From Agrobacterium tumefaciens (lineage in GTDB: Bacteria; Pseudomonadota; Alphaproteobacteria; Rhizobiales; Rhizobiaceae), in contig NZ_CP072308.1 of assembly GCF_017726655.1 (NCBI RefSeq), positions 2,492,001-2,556,000 of the forward strand: a stretch of 64,000 bases of DNA, read 5' to 3'. A model generated the notes under the pieces. That model was not told where the DNA came from, ran no database searches, and saw only the letters and a program-made list of their open reading frames with translations. The position numbers were made by a program, and so were the translations under genes. Positions 42,362 to 49,958 of the stretch are shown here, piece after piece; positions within the stretch are counted from its first letter, which is position 1; each line of letters begins with the position of its first letter.

Positions 42362-43890
42362 CTAACCCGTTGATGATCCTGCGGTTCCCGCCAGTCGCCT
42401 GTCAGCCCTTATCTTTGCGAAGGTCTCGGACGTGATGTGGGGAAAGGTGTCTCCGGCGGATGCGTCCGGGCCGACGAGGCTTTCGAAAAGCGACATATAC
42501 TGCGCGGCACTCTTGTCCCAGGAAAAATTGGCCTGCATTGCCTGCGCCTGAAGCCGTCTGAAAAGCTGGCGGTCGTTATAGGCATCAATCGCGCGGTCGA
42601 GTGCTGCGCGCAAATCCTCCTCATTTGCCGGTTCGAACTGAAAACCCGTCGCCACCCCGCCTCGATGGCCGCGTCATTTGCATCGATGATGGTTTCGGCA
42701 AGCCCGCCCGTGCGGCTGACGATGGGAAGCGCACCGTAGCGGAGCGCGTAGAGTTGTGTGAGCCCGCAGGGCTCGAACCGGGAAGGCTGGATGATGAAGT
42801 CTGAGCCCGCCTGGATCATATGCGCGAGCCGTTCATCGTAACCGATATGGGCGCAAACCAGCTCAGGGTATCGCTTCGCCAGCGCCCGCAGATTTTCTTC
42901 CAGCGCCGTGTCACCCTCGCCATGAATGATCAGCCTGCCTTTTCGCGCGATGATCAGCGGCACGACCTGGGGGAGGAGGTCTATGCCTTTTTGCCAGGTC
43001 AGGCGGCTGACCACGCCGAAGACAGGCCCCTGCGTCGGGGCAAGGCCGAGGGCCTGAAGCAGGGCATATTTGTTCAGGCTTCGTCGCGTGGCCGTCGCAG
43101 CGGTGAAATTTGCTATGATGTAAGGATCGGTTGCAGGGTCCCACACATCCTGGTCGACACCGTTGACGATGCCACGCAGGTCATCGCGCCGAACGGCCAG
43201 CACACCATGCATGCCCATGCCCATATCCGGTGTCAGGATTTCCCTCGCATAGGTCGGACTGACTGTTGTCACGGCCGAGGCCGTCGTGAGACCGCCCTTC
43301 AGAAAGGAAATGTCGCCATAATATTCAAGGCAATCGACGGTGCAAAGGTGCGGGGGCAAGCCCAGCATGCCGGCCCGATCCATTGCATATTGGCCCTGAA
43401 AGGCGAGATTGTGAAGGGTGAGGACGGTGGGCACCTTGGGTGTCGCCTCTGAAAGATAAACGCAGGTCAGCGCCGCATGCCAGTCATGGACATGGACAAG
43501 ATCGGGCTTCCACTCGGCTATGGCCCCAAGGGCAATCTCTGCGGCCACCTTGGATAGCACCGCGAAGCGCAGGTCATTGTCGCCGAAGGGCGCGCCTTTC
43601 ATGCCGTAGGGATGGCCGTCCCTGTCGAACAGGTCTGCCGCCTCGAGAAGGAGAAGTCGATGCCCTTTGGCGGCGACGGCGTAAACCGCTACCGGCCATC
43701 CGAGAATATCGGTCTTCAGACACGGTGTCTGGCCGCGAACGAGGGGGATCAGCTTGCGGTAAAGGGGCAGCAGAGTGCGAACGTCTGCGCCGAGTTTTGC
43801 GAGCGCCTCCGGCAGCGCCCCTGCCGCATCGGCCAATCCGCCGGTCTTGACGAAGGGAAACAGTTCGGCCGTGACGGCAAGAATGCGCAT
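42362..43890 (-). pseudogene. glgA: Glycogen synthase, apparent frameshift near the C-terminus
   Basis: A GT5 starch/glycogen synthase using ADP-glucose. The N-terminal KTGGLADAAGALPEAL, HVHDWHAAL, TLHNLAFQG, SRLTWQKGIDLL and PSRFEPCGLTQLYALRYGAL are all intact. After RTGGLAETIIDANDAAIEAG the frame runs off into unrelated sequence. The true C-terminus (ATGFQFEPANEEDLRAALDR and on to TSETFAKIRAD) is in the neighbouring frame. One extra G at the G4 run (CCCC at 42655-42658 on the plus strand) would give a normal protein of about 509 residues. ATG 43890 is preceded by GGAGG. It could be a sequencing error or a real lesion. Confidence 0.88.
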
Positions 43891-43980
43891 GTGGCGCCTC
43901 CAGGAACGCGTGGATATCAAACGGCAGGAACCCGGAGACGGAGCGGCGGCAGCGCGCAGCCGTCTACCGGAAGCAGGAGG

Positions 43981-44163
43981 CTATCTGTCCTGCTGGTGAC
44001 CCTGATGGGTGGTGTTGATCTTGATGTTTGCCTGCCTGCCGGTCCGTGTTGAAACCTTTTGTTCCTTGACCGGAGAAGCCTCTTCCGTGTTCAGGCGTTC
44101 ATTGTCGCCTGACCCCTCGTGGCTTCTGTTTTCCTCGGGGATGGGGAGCGTTTTGCGGGTCAT
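43981..44163 (-). CDS. Small hydrophilic protein, unknown function
   Basis: A 60-residue, charged, probably disordered protein (MTRKTLPIPEENRSHEGSG at the start, NIKINTTHQGHQQDR at the end). The C-terminal NTTHQGxQQDR-like motif recurs, to my recollection, in small rhizobial proteins. GAGGT stands before the ATG and an EcfG-type promoter lies 38 nt upstream. Confidence 0.65.
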   Translation of the reverse strand: MTRKTLPIPEENRSHEGSGDNERLNTEEASPVKEQKVSTRTGRQANIKINTTHQGHQQDR

Positions 44164-44201
44164 CGTCTACCTCGTCGGGCCTGAGTTCGTGGAGCAATCC
44201 G

Positions 44202-44226
44202 AACCATGCCCGCGTGGCTTTGTTCC
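44202..44226 (-). promoter_or_regulatory. EcfG-type promoter of the 60-residue protein
   Basis: On the minus strand GGAAC (44222-44226), 17-nt spacer, GTTCGG (GTT at 44202-44204). Confidence 0.65.
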
Positions 44227-44352
44227 TGCCTGTTCGATCACCTTTTATGGTGCGGTCGGGAAGAATTCAAAAGCAGGATGAGGCGTACCAATCCTGCTGG
44301 CCGCGGTCGGAACTTCGGCCCTGACGCGCTGCCTTTCATCCCGAACGGGTTG

Positions 44353-44580
44353 TCAACGGACCCGTAGCTTGGTCCTGAAATAGAGGGCGGTCAGTTGCTG
44401 GAGTTTCAGCGGGTCAACGACGCCACGATCATACATTTTCAGAACGTAGCGGGCGACTTCGGCGCGGCAGAGGGCAGGGTCCGGCTCGGCCGAAACGACA
44501 TTGTCGAAGGCTGCCTTAACGATATTGATGTCGTCGTCCAGGAATATTCCCGAACTCTGGTACTCGTGATTCGCATACAT
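44353..44580 (-). CDS. Small protein, unknown function
   Basis: A 75-residue protein starting at ATG 44580, which has a strong GAGGAGGTGAA just upstream. It is mostly helical (VKAAFDNVVSAEPDPALCRA, VARYVLKMYDRGVVDPLKL, QQLTALYF). No family is recognised. A longer in-frame reading from further upstream lacks any support. It lies downstream of the Crp-type gene on the same strand, but 142 nt away, so it probably has its own promoter. Confidence 0.65.
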   Translation of the reverse strand: MYANHEYQSSGIFLDDDINIVKAAFDNVVSAEPDPALCRAEVARYVLKMYDRGVVDPLKLQQLTALYFRTKLRVR

Positions 44581-44722
44581 TTCACCTCCTCGAAATGCGT
44601 CGGGCATTTCACAGCGTGAGGGAAGATGCATCCATCTTATAGGGAAACCGCCAAAGGTAAATGTCCGCCACCGTACCAAACCGACGGCGTGAAAATCCTC
44701 CCGTGCGGCGCCTGCTGCCGCT

Positions 44723-45487
44723 TCAGACCGCGGTGAGATTACCCAGCGGCGGCTCCGAAGGGTGCGCGCGCCGGAAGCGGGCGAGCATGCGGTTGCCCTC
44801 CTCTTCGGGCAGACCGTAGAGCTCGCCGGCATAGGTTTCCAGCGTCTCACGGTTCCTGATCGTGATCCGTCCTCTTTCAGAACGAATGAAGCCATGGCTC
44901 TCAAGAACGTGCAGCGCATCCGTCACGCTTGCACGCCGCACTGCCAGCATCGTTGACAGAAAGTCGTGTGTCAGATGCAGGGAATTGCCTTCGACACGGT
45001 CGTGACACATCAAAAGCCAGCGCGCGAGACGCTCGGTGACCGACTGGATGGCGTTGGAGGAAGCCGTGCACTCCACCTGCACCCTGGCGATATGATGCGC
45101 GCAGACCAGAATGTCGAAGAACACCCGATGTTTTGCCAGCAACGTTTCAAACGACCCTATGTCAAGGGCAAGTGCCTCACCCGGGGCCTGCATCACGATC
45201 TCGGTCACGTTTCTCAGCGCGCCCGCCGCTGCGGCCATGGGAACGAAACCCTCTCTACCCACGAGGCCCGCTTCAGTCCTTCGCCCGGCTTTCGAGACGA
45301 CAACGACGGATGCGATGCCGGAAGAAAGGAAGAAAACGCGCTCGATCGGCGCGCCAGCGGATATCAGCACATCGCCCAAGGCGAGTTCTACCGCGCTGCA
45401 GGCTCCCACAACCTCGCGCCTGACACCCTCAGGCAAAAGAGAAAACAGAATATTCGCTTCACCATGGCCCTGCGGTCGCTCCAGCAT
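44723..45487 (-). CDS. Crp/Fnr-family transcriptional regulator
   Basis: A 254-residue regulator. A cyclic-nucleotide-binding-type beta-roll (residues about 20-140, with VLISAGAPIERVFFLSSGIA and GLVGREGFVPMA) precedes a Crp-type winged helix (LTHDFLSTMLAVRRASVTDA, LHVLESHGFIRSERGRITI). The phosphate-binding cassette of true cAMP receptors and the Fnr cysteines are absent, so its signal is unknown. It is closely related in layout to the second Crp-type protein at 47464. It starts 15 nt after the receiver-like gene and is probably co-transcribed with it. Confidence 0.85.
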   Translation of the reverse strand: MLERPQGHGEANILFSLLPEGVRREVVGACSAVELALGDVLISAGAPIERVFFLSSGIASVVVVSKAGRRTEAGLVGREGFVPMAAAAGALRNVTEIVMQAPGEALALDIGSFETLLAKHRVFFDILVCAHHIARVQVECTASSNAIQSVTERLARWLLMCHDRVEGNSLHLTHDFLSTMLAVRRASVTDALHVLESHGFIRSERGRITIRNRETLETYAGELYGLPEEEGNRMLARFRRAHPSEPPLGNLTAV

Positions 45488-45502
45488 AACACGTGCCTCG
45501 CT

Positions 45503-45862
45503 CTAATGCCTGGTGCCTCCTCCCTGCGCAACCAGGGCGGAGACGATGGTTTCGATATCTTCCGAACGCTCGGAGAGGATAAAAGGTCCCGGTGCACTGT
45601 CGATAACGGTCGCGGGAACGAAAAAAAGATAGGGTATTGCTTCGGCTTCCAGTCTCTCGGTCAGCCGCAGGATAACGTCCGGCTCGTAACGGATGTCGAC
45701 GATCGCTGCTGCGAATTCCAGTGCGTGCTCCCGTTCTAAGTGATCAGCCGTGTAGGGTCCTTCGAGGCCAACGCGGGCATTCGACCAGGCCTTCGTGATC
45801 TCGGGTGTCACGGTATCGGTCATCCCGATGATAGCGATGGTGAGGCGTTCGACAGTCTCCAT
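45503..45862 (-). CDS. Degenerate response-regulator receiver protein
   Basis: A 119-residue single-domain protein with receiver-like pattern. The central AAAIVDIRYEPDV keeps an aspartate (Asp-56) at the phosphoacceptor place. The N-terminal acidic pair is missing (LTIAIIGMTDTVT) and the C-terminal Lys of KPF is replaced (PGPFILSER). It is therefore likely phosphorylation-independent or atypical. GAGGAGAAAG precedes ATG 45862. It is operonic with the adjacent Crp-type regulator, a pairing that suggests joint function. Confidence 0.7.
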   Translation of the reverse strand: METVERLTIAIIGMTDTVTPEITKAWSNARVGLEGPYTADHLEREHALEFAAAIVDIRYEPDVILRLTERLEAEAIPYLFFVPATVIDSAPGPFILSERSEDIETIVSALVAQGGGTRH

Positions 45863-46120
45863 AGCTTTCTCCTCGCATCCCATCGCATGCACTGACCTTT
45901 CAGCTCACCATAGCGCCTGAAAGGCGCAATTCCAGCCGTCCAATCAAGCGAAATCTGAAATATGCGCAAGAGAGGCAAAGGCGCCACGGATCGATCCGAT
46001 GATAGCGCCTGGATGAAGTTCCATGGTAAGTGGACCTCATCCTGGTACAGGCGCTAGGGGCTCGGACAGCTGCCGCACAGACCGCCGCCCCATCGAGACG
46101 CGGCTGGTCTACGATGCCGC
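45863..46120. other. Gene-free spacer
   Basis: About 260 nt between the receiver-like gene and the next small gene. Besides a short GCGCCT/AGGCGC hairpin near 45915 nothing recognisable was seen. Confidence 0.4.
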
Positions 46121-46459
46121 TTAAATCTTGCCGGCTCTTAGACTGGAGCCGTCAAACGACGCGGGGTAGCTGACCTCGCCACTCCTGCGCCGCAAAGGCA
46201 TATCCACCTGATAGGGCACTGCTACTGTTGGCTGTGATGAGGTGCGCCACCGGCTGATGGCCGCCGCATCGGTCAAGGGCAGATTGGCGACCGGACCGGA
46301 AGCCTTTGCCGTGTCCGCGGATAATAAATCGCTTTGCAGCTCTTTTGCCGCGGACAAAGCCATATGGCGGCTGGGGTACACGCCTCGTATCACGCCGGAG
46401 ATAACGACAGCCCATCCATTTTCATGGGCGATGATCTTGTGTTCGATTTTTTTGTGCAT
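46121..46459 (-). CDS. Small protein, unknown function
   Basis: A 112-residue protein. The N-terminal 45 residues (IIAHENGWAVVISGVIRGVY, then PSRHMALSAAKELQ) have the shape of DUF2188-like beta-beta-alpha modules; the rest is low complexity. GGAGG precedes the ATG at some distance, and an EcfG-type promoter lies 32 nt upstream. The function is unknown; stress induction is expected. Confidence 0.6.
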   Translation of the reverse strand: MHKKIEHKIIAHENGWAVVISGVIRGVYPSRHMALSAAKELQSDLLSADTAKASGPVANLPLTDAAAISRWRTSSQPTVAVPYQVDMPLRRRSGEVSYPASFDGSSLRAGKI

Positions 46460-46490
46460 GGTTTTGAAGCCTCCCTGTTTGGGAGTCCCT

Positions 46491-46515
46491 AACCACGATG
46501 GGAAAGGCTTGTTCC
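46491..46515 (-). promoter_or_regulatory. EcfG-type promoter of the 112-residue protein
   Basis: On the minus strand GGAAC (46511-46515), 17-nt spacer, GTTAGG (GTT at 46491-46493). Confidence 0.7.
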
Positions 46516-46548
46516 TGATGGTCGGACCGAATGCAGCAGATGCGGCGG

Positions 46549-47205
46549 TTACGAGTTTTCGGCAAGGATCTCCTCTATCCTGTGCAGGTCGGCGATGAAC
46601 GCGCGCTGCTGCCGGTGGGCGTCGTCGCGGTCGCGAAGGCGCAGGAGATAGGAGGGGTGTATCGTGACGAGGAGGCGGGTGCCGAAAGGCGTCGTCAGGA
46701 GGTTGCCGCGTTCGCTGGTCACGCCGGTTCTACGCCCGGTCAGTGTATAAAAAGCGGTAGCGCCCATGGCCACGATCAGGTCGGGGGCAAGCAGGCGCAG
46801 CTCTGCTGCCAGCCACCAGGCGCAGCTTTGAACCTCGCCGCTATTCGGGCGTTCATGCAACCGCCGCTTGCCGCGCTGTTTGAATTTGAAATGTTTGACC
46901 GCGTTCGTCACATAACATTGCGAGCGGTCGACGCCGGCTTCCTGGAGACATTGGTCGAGGAGACGGCCGGCTGGTCCGACGAAGGGTCTGCCTTTCCGGT
47001 CCTCCTCATTGCCGGGCTGCTCACCGACGAGAACCACGCGCGCTTTCGCGCTGCCTTCGCCGAAAACCAGCTGGGTGGCGTCTCGGTAGAGATCACATCT
47101 CCGGCATCCCTCGGCGTCGTCCCGGAGGGCTCCCAAAGAGGTGGCATCCGCGCCACCGGACTGGAAGGCGGGAGGCGGTTTTCTGCTTGGCCTTTTCTCC
47201 GTCAC
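46549..47205 (-). CDS. udgX: UdgX-type uracil-DNA glycosylase-like protein
   Basis: A 218-residue iron-sulfur uracil-DNA glycosylase homologue. Motif A is GEQPGNEED (from residue 61), the Fe-S cysteines are probably Cys-34, Cys-37, Cys-97 and Cys-128, and the late motif is HPSYLLR. The loop KRRLH (residues 113-117) is the hallmark of UdgX, in which the histidine (here His-117) forms a covalent bond with the abasic site after uracil removal. It is thus probably a DNA-uracil trapping protein and not a turnover enzyme. It is located in the stress island; no GGAAC-N17-GTT box was found before it. Confidence 0.88.
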   Translation of the reverse strand: MTEKRPSRKPPPAFQSGGADATSLGALRDDAEGCRRCDLYRDATQLVFGEGSAKARVVLVGEQPGNEEDRKGRPFVGPAGRLLDQCLQEAGVDRSQCYVTNAVKHFKFKQRGKRRLHERPNSGEVQSCAWWLAAELRLLAPDLIVAMGATAFYTLTGRRTGVTSERGNLLTTPFGTRLLVTIHPSYLLRLRDRDDAHRQQRAFIADLHRIEEILAENS

Positions 47206-47463
47206 GGCGGTTTCTCCTTCCTCGCCGGTTATCAGGACCGTTCCCCATCATTTGGCAAGCCATACCCAATCGCGGTATTTCGGGTTATCATGCTGTTTCA
47301 AGCTTGGGCAGGAATTGCGAATTTTGGTCATCCTGCGAGGCAGAGACGCCCCTTTCTGCAAATTTGTACGGTAACGTACTCACTGTTTTCATTCATTTTT
47401 CCCCTGCTAATATGATTCTGCAGGTTAATGTTTCGAGCAGAGGGGCGAACGGGGCGAACCGCT

Positions 47464-48210
47464 ATGCTTGGATCAAGTTTTGTTTTCTATAACCGATTGT
47501 TGAAAACCCTCGGCACGGAACGGCTGTCGCAGCTCGCCGCCCGTATGGAACCGGTAAACCTGCCGGCCGGGCATCAGCTCGTCGGTGCCGGCATGCCGAT
47601 CTCCCATCTCTGTTTCATCGAAACCGGGCTCGCATCGACCATCGTGCATGATGAGGGCGGCAAGGGTATCGAGACCGTGCTTGTCGGGCGCGAGGGGATT
47701 ACCGGCTGGCCCGCACTGCTGGGCGCAGAAACCACGCCGGATGAGACCGTGATGAGCGTGACCGGGCGCGGCTACCTCATCCCGGCTGCCGAAGTATTGC
47801 GGGATATGGAAGAGGATGCGCGTCTGCGCGAGCTTCTGCTCGGTTACGTCAATATCTGCATGCTTCAGGTCGGCCAGCTCGTGCTGGCGAACGGGCAATA
47901 CAGCCTGCGCGAAAGGCTCGCGCGATGGTTGCTGATGTGCCATGACCGGCTCGATACCGATGACCTGCCGATTACCCATGAGTTCCTCTCCACGGTTCTT
48001 GGTGTGCGCCGGCCCGGCATCACCAATGAATTGCACATTCTCGAGGGCATTCATGCGATCCGCGCCAGCCGCGGCAAGGTCCGCATCATCAATCGCCGCA
48101 TTCTGGAAAGCGTTGCCGACGCGACCTACGGCGTCCCCGAAAAAGAATATGAGCGGCTGATGGCGCGCATGCAGACGGATGTCGACACGCCGTCAGCCAT
48201 TTCTGTCTAA
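47464..48210 (+). CDS. Crp/Fnr-family transcriptional regulator
   Basis: A 248-residue regulator with beta-roll (LPAGHQLVGAGMPISHLCFI, VLVGREGITGWPALLG) and winged helix (THEFLSTVLGVRRPGITNEL, HILEGIHAIRASRGKVRI). It shares with the 44723 protein the RLARWLLMCHDR segment and the THxFLSTxLxVRR helix, so the two are paralogues of the effector-unknown group. ATG 47464 is the likely start; ATG 47428 is possible. Its 3' end overlaps the convergent DUF6894-like gene by 18 nt. Confidence 0.83.
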   Translation: MLGSSFVFYNRLLKTLGTERLSQLAARMEPVNLPAGHQLVGAGMPISHLCFIETGLASTIVHDEGGKGIETVLVGREGITGWPALLGAETTPDETVMSVTGRGYLIPAAEVLRDMEEDARLRELLLGYVNICMLQVGQLVLANGQYSLRERLARWLLMCHDRLDTDDLPITHEFLSTVLGVRRPGITNELHILEGIHAIRASRGKVRIINRRILESVADATYGVPEKEYERLMARMQTDVDTPSAISV

Positions 48211-48432
48211 CGCATCGGCAAAGCGGACGACTGTCAGAACCTCCTGCTGCGCGTTGCGGATGATGATGCACCCTCCGGAGATGTCGCGGCCCTGCAGGAT
48301 GGCATCGCTCATCAGCGCGCGGGCATCTTTCAGCGCCTCCTCGATCGCCTGGTCGAGCGAGGGCAGAACGCTCCCTTCCTGATCATCAAGGACATTCTTG
48401 CCACTGATCACAGTGAAGAAAAATCTCGGCAT
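48193..48432 (-). CDS. DUF6894-like small protein
   Basis: A 79-residue protein starting MPRFFFTVISGKNVLDDQEG and continuing LDQAIEEALKDARALMSDAI, then GGCIIIRNAQQEVLTVVRF, the pattern of the small DUF6894 proteins found in many copies in Rhizobiales. ATG 48432 follows GGGAAGA. It lies 50 nt downstream of another small gene on the same strand and could be co-transcribed from its promoter. Confidence 0.75.
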   Translation of the reverse strand: MPRFFFTVISGKNVLDDQEGSVLPSLDQAIEEALKDARALMSDAILQGRDISGGCIIIRNAQQEVLTVVRFADALDRNG

Positions 48433-48482
48433 TTCGGTCTTCCCGGCTAAGGCGTTGTCGTCGCCGCCATGCCCCTGCACCC

Positions 48483-48671
48483 TCAGCCGAACTGCCGCAG
48501 ATACTGGGCCTGTTTTTCAAGTCGCGTGGCGAGTTCGGAAATACTCATATTCGTGGCACATAAATGGATGGCGCATTCCAGAAACTGCAGGGACGAGCGT
48601 CTGAGAAAGTCCTGCTGTTGCTCGTAAGCAATTCTGGAGATGCGATCGGACTTATCGGGTTTATCCGTCAT
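48483..48671 (-). CDS. Small helical protein, unknown function
   Basis: A 62-residue protein (KSDRISRIAYEQQQDFLRRS, MSISELATRLEKQAQYLRQF), likely all-helical. GAGGGAA precedes ATG 48671. A slightly degenerate EcfG-type promoter (GAAAC instead of GGAAC) lies 36 nt upstream. Confidence 0.62.
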   Translation of the reverse strand: MTDKPDKSDRISRIAYEQQQDFLRRSSLQFLECAIHLCATNMSISELATRLEKQAQYLRQFG

Positions 48672-48707
48672 CGTCGTGTTCCCTCTGATTGAATTTCTCT
48701 GCCGCCT

Positions 48708-48732
48708 AACCGGTGCAACCCGCAATGGTTTC
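48708..48732 (-). promoter_or_regulatory. Degenerate EcfG-type promoter
   Basis: On the minus strand GAAAC (48728-48732, one mismatch), 17-nt spacer, GTTAGG (GTT at 48708-48710). It is back to back with the promoter at 48768-48792. Confidence 0.45.
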
Positions 48733-48767
48733 GAAAAAACTTGGCCTCATCGCACCCTGCGTTCTGC

Positions 48768-48792
48768 GGAACATCACCTCAGCAAAGAGGTT
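48768..48792 (+). promoter_or_regulatory. EcfG-type promoter of a cluster of small stress genes
   Basis: GGAAC (48768-48772), 17-nt spacer, GTTGGG (GTT at 48790-48792). The ATG at 48824 is 31 nt downstream; the next two small genes may be co-transcribed. Confidence 0.65.
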
Positions 48793-48823
48793 GGGTGGGT
48801 TCGCAACTTAAATGGAGGCAGCG

Positions 48824-49027
48824 ATGACCATCAAATCTCCGCGAGACGGTGCGCCTGGCACCACCGACCAATCGCCGCGCTGGGAAGGGCCGGAGGAAAA
48901 CCGGCCGAGAGGTTACATGAAACCGTCTGACGATCCTGAGCACGATCGCGACGCCGTTGGCGAGAACCTTAGGGATCCACGCAAGAAGCGCGTCTCGGAC
49001 GCGATGAAAACGCGCGATGACCCATGA
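48824..49027 (+). CDS. Small hydrophilic protein, unknown function
   Basis: A 67-residue protein rich in Asp, Arg and Pro (TIKSPRDGAPGTTDQSPRW, DDPEHDRDAVGENLRDPRKK), probably disordered. GGAGG precedes ATG 48824; an in-frame ATG at 48812 is less likely because it lies inside that site. It stands directly downstream of an EcfG-type promoter. Confidence 0.62.
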   Translation: MTIKSPRDGAPGTTDQSPRWEGPEENRPRGYMKPSDDPEHDRDAVGENLRDPRKKRVSDAMKTRDDP

Positions 49028-49068
49028 TCCGGCGGCCTGACCGCCGTCACCGATGACAGGAGGAAGAG

Positions 49069-49260
49069 ATGTCCACGTCAACAAAAACGCCGGCCAGCAT
49101 CCGACAGGGTGGGCCGGGCGCATCGCATGAAAATGCAAAGGAGCCGCTGGAAATCCAGAAGCCCCCCGCGGACAGCGACAAACGCTCGAAGAGCCACGTT
49201 TCCGGCGGCGGTGGCGAGCGCGACAGTCACCACACCCACGATCCCGGCCGAAAATCATGA
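49069..49260 (+). CDS. Small hydrophilic protein, unknown function
   Basis: A 63-residue protein (MSTSTKTPASIRQGGPGASH at the start, HVSGGGGERDSHHTHDPGRK near the end), low complexity and likely disordered. AGGAGG stands before the ATG. It probably belongs to the transcript starting near 48792. Confidence 0.6.
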   Translation: MSTSTKTPASIRQGGPGASHENAKEPLEIQKPPADSDKRSKSHVSGGGGERDSHHTHDPGRKS

Positions 49261-49278
49261 TCGTTCGGGAGAAGAACA

Positions 49279-49569
49279 ATGAAAAAGGCGAAGAAGAAAA
49301 AGAAATGGTCGCAGAAAGTGACCAGGGAAAGCGATGCGCTTGACCTTGAAAAAGAGGTCTTCACAAAGGAGGACCCCTCGCAGATCGCCCGATCGCTGAA
49401 GGCCTCGGCAGAACAATCCGACAGGCGCAAGGCAAACCCTTTCCGGTCGGCCATGTCCATGCTGGTCTTTTACATCAACCGGGCCGGTCGATCGCTGCCG
49501 AGAACACGAAAGGATGTGCTGGAAGAGGCCAAGGACGAACTTCGCAAGGAATTTGGAAAGCAGCGATGA
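49279..49569 (+). CDS. DUF3175-like small basic protein
   Basis: A 96-residue, very basic protein. The KKKKKWSQKVTRESDALDLE, IARSLKASAEQSDRRKANPF and RSAMSMLVFYINRAGRSLP order is that of DUF3175, a family common next to stress genes in alphaproteobacteria. It starts 18 nt after the previous gene, so it is probably the third cistron of the operon. DNA binding is conceivable from its charge but not shown. Confidence 0.75.
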   Translation: MKKAKKKKKWSQKVTRESDALDLEKEVFTKEDPSQIARSLKASAEQSDRRKANPFRSAMSMLVFYINRAGRSLPRTRKDVLEEAKDELRKEFGKQR

Positions 49570-49607
49570 GAGCCTGTCGCGATCTCACGAAATGTTAAAA
49601 AAAATCC

Positions 49608-49632
49608 GGAACTCCTGCCGCGCCGAATGGTT
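49608..49632 (+). promoter_or_regulatory. EcfG-type promoter of the KGG-repeat-like protein
   Basis: GGAAC (49608-49612), 17-nt spacer, GTTCGT (GTT at 49630-49632). The ATG lies 60 nt downstream. Confidence 0.65.
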
Positions 49633-49692
49633 CGTTTGAGGCGTCTCACGGAAGGCGCGAGTGACAAAATCACCAATATGAGGAGACATACC

Positions 49693-49875
49693 ATGGCAAA
49701 TCAGGGTGGTACGCACGAACAGCATGTGAAGGCCGGCCAAAAAAGCCACAAGAACAGCGACAGCGGTTCCAAGTCGGCATCGACCTCCTCCGGCAATGGC
49801 GACAATGGCAAGACCCGCGGCGGATCACATGAGCAGCATGTTAAGGCGGGTCAGCAGAGTCACAAAAACTCCTGA
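49693..49875 (+). CDS. Small stress protein with duplicated HEQHVKAGQ motif
   Basis: A 60-residue protein made of two near-identical 18-residue units (residues 5-22 and 43-60; GG-x-HEQHVKAGQ-x-SHKNS) joined by a Ser/Gly-rich linker. It resembles the KGG-type stress-induced repeat proteins (general stress protein GsiB/ConB class). The two repeats differ in 13 of 18 codons but in only 2 amino acids, so the protein sequence is under selection. GAGGAG precedes ATG 49693. An EcfG-type promoter and a strong terminator flank it, making a monocistronic stress gene. Confidence 0.75.
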   Translation: MANQGGTHEQHVKAGQKSHKNSDSGSKSASTSSGNGDNGKTRGGSHEQHVKAGQQSHKNS

Positions 49876-49890
49876 CGCTGAAGATATATG

Positions 49891-49917
49891 AAATCCCCGC
49901 GTTGAAAGCGGGGATTT
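49891..49917 (+). terminator. Rho-independent terminator
   Basis: AAATCCCCGC and GCGGGGATTT form a perfect 10-bp stem with a 7-nt loop, followed by CTTTATT. It can also serve pntB from the other side. Confidence 0.85.
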
Positions 49918-49958
49918 CTTTATTGTAATGGCCCGCTCCCGTTTCGCGGGTTTCGCTT

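Noticed and set aside
47206..47290. Possible EcfG promoter before udgX
   Set aside because: A GGAAC box exists on the minus strand, but no GTT follows at 16-17 nt.
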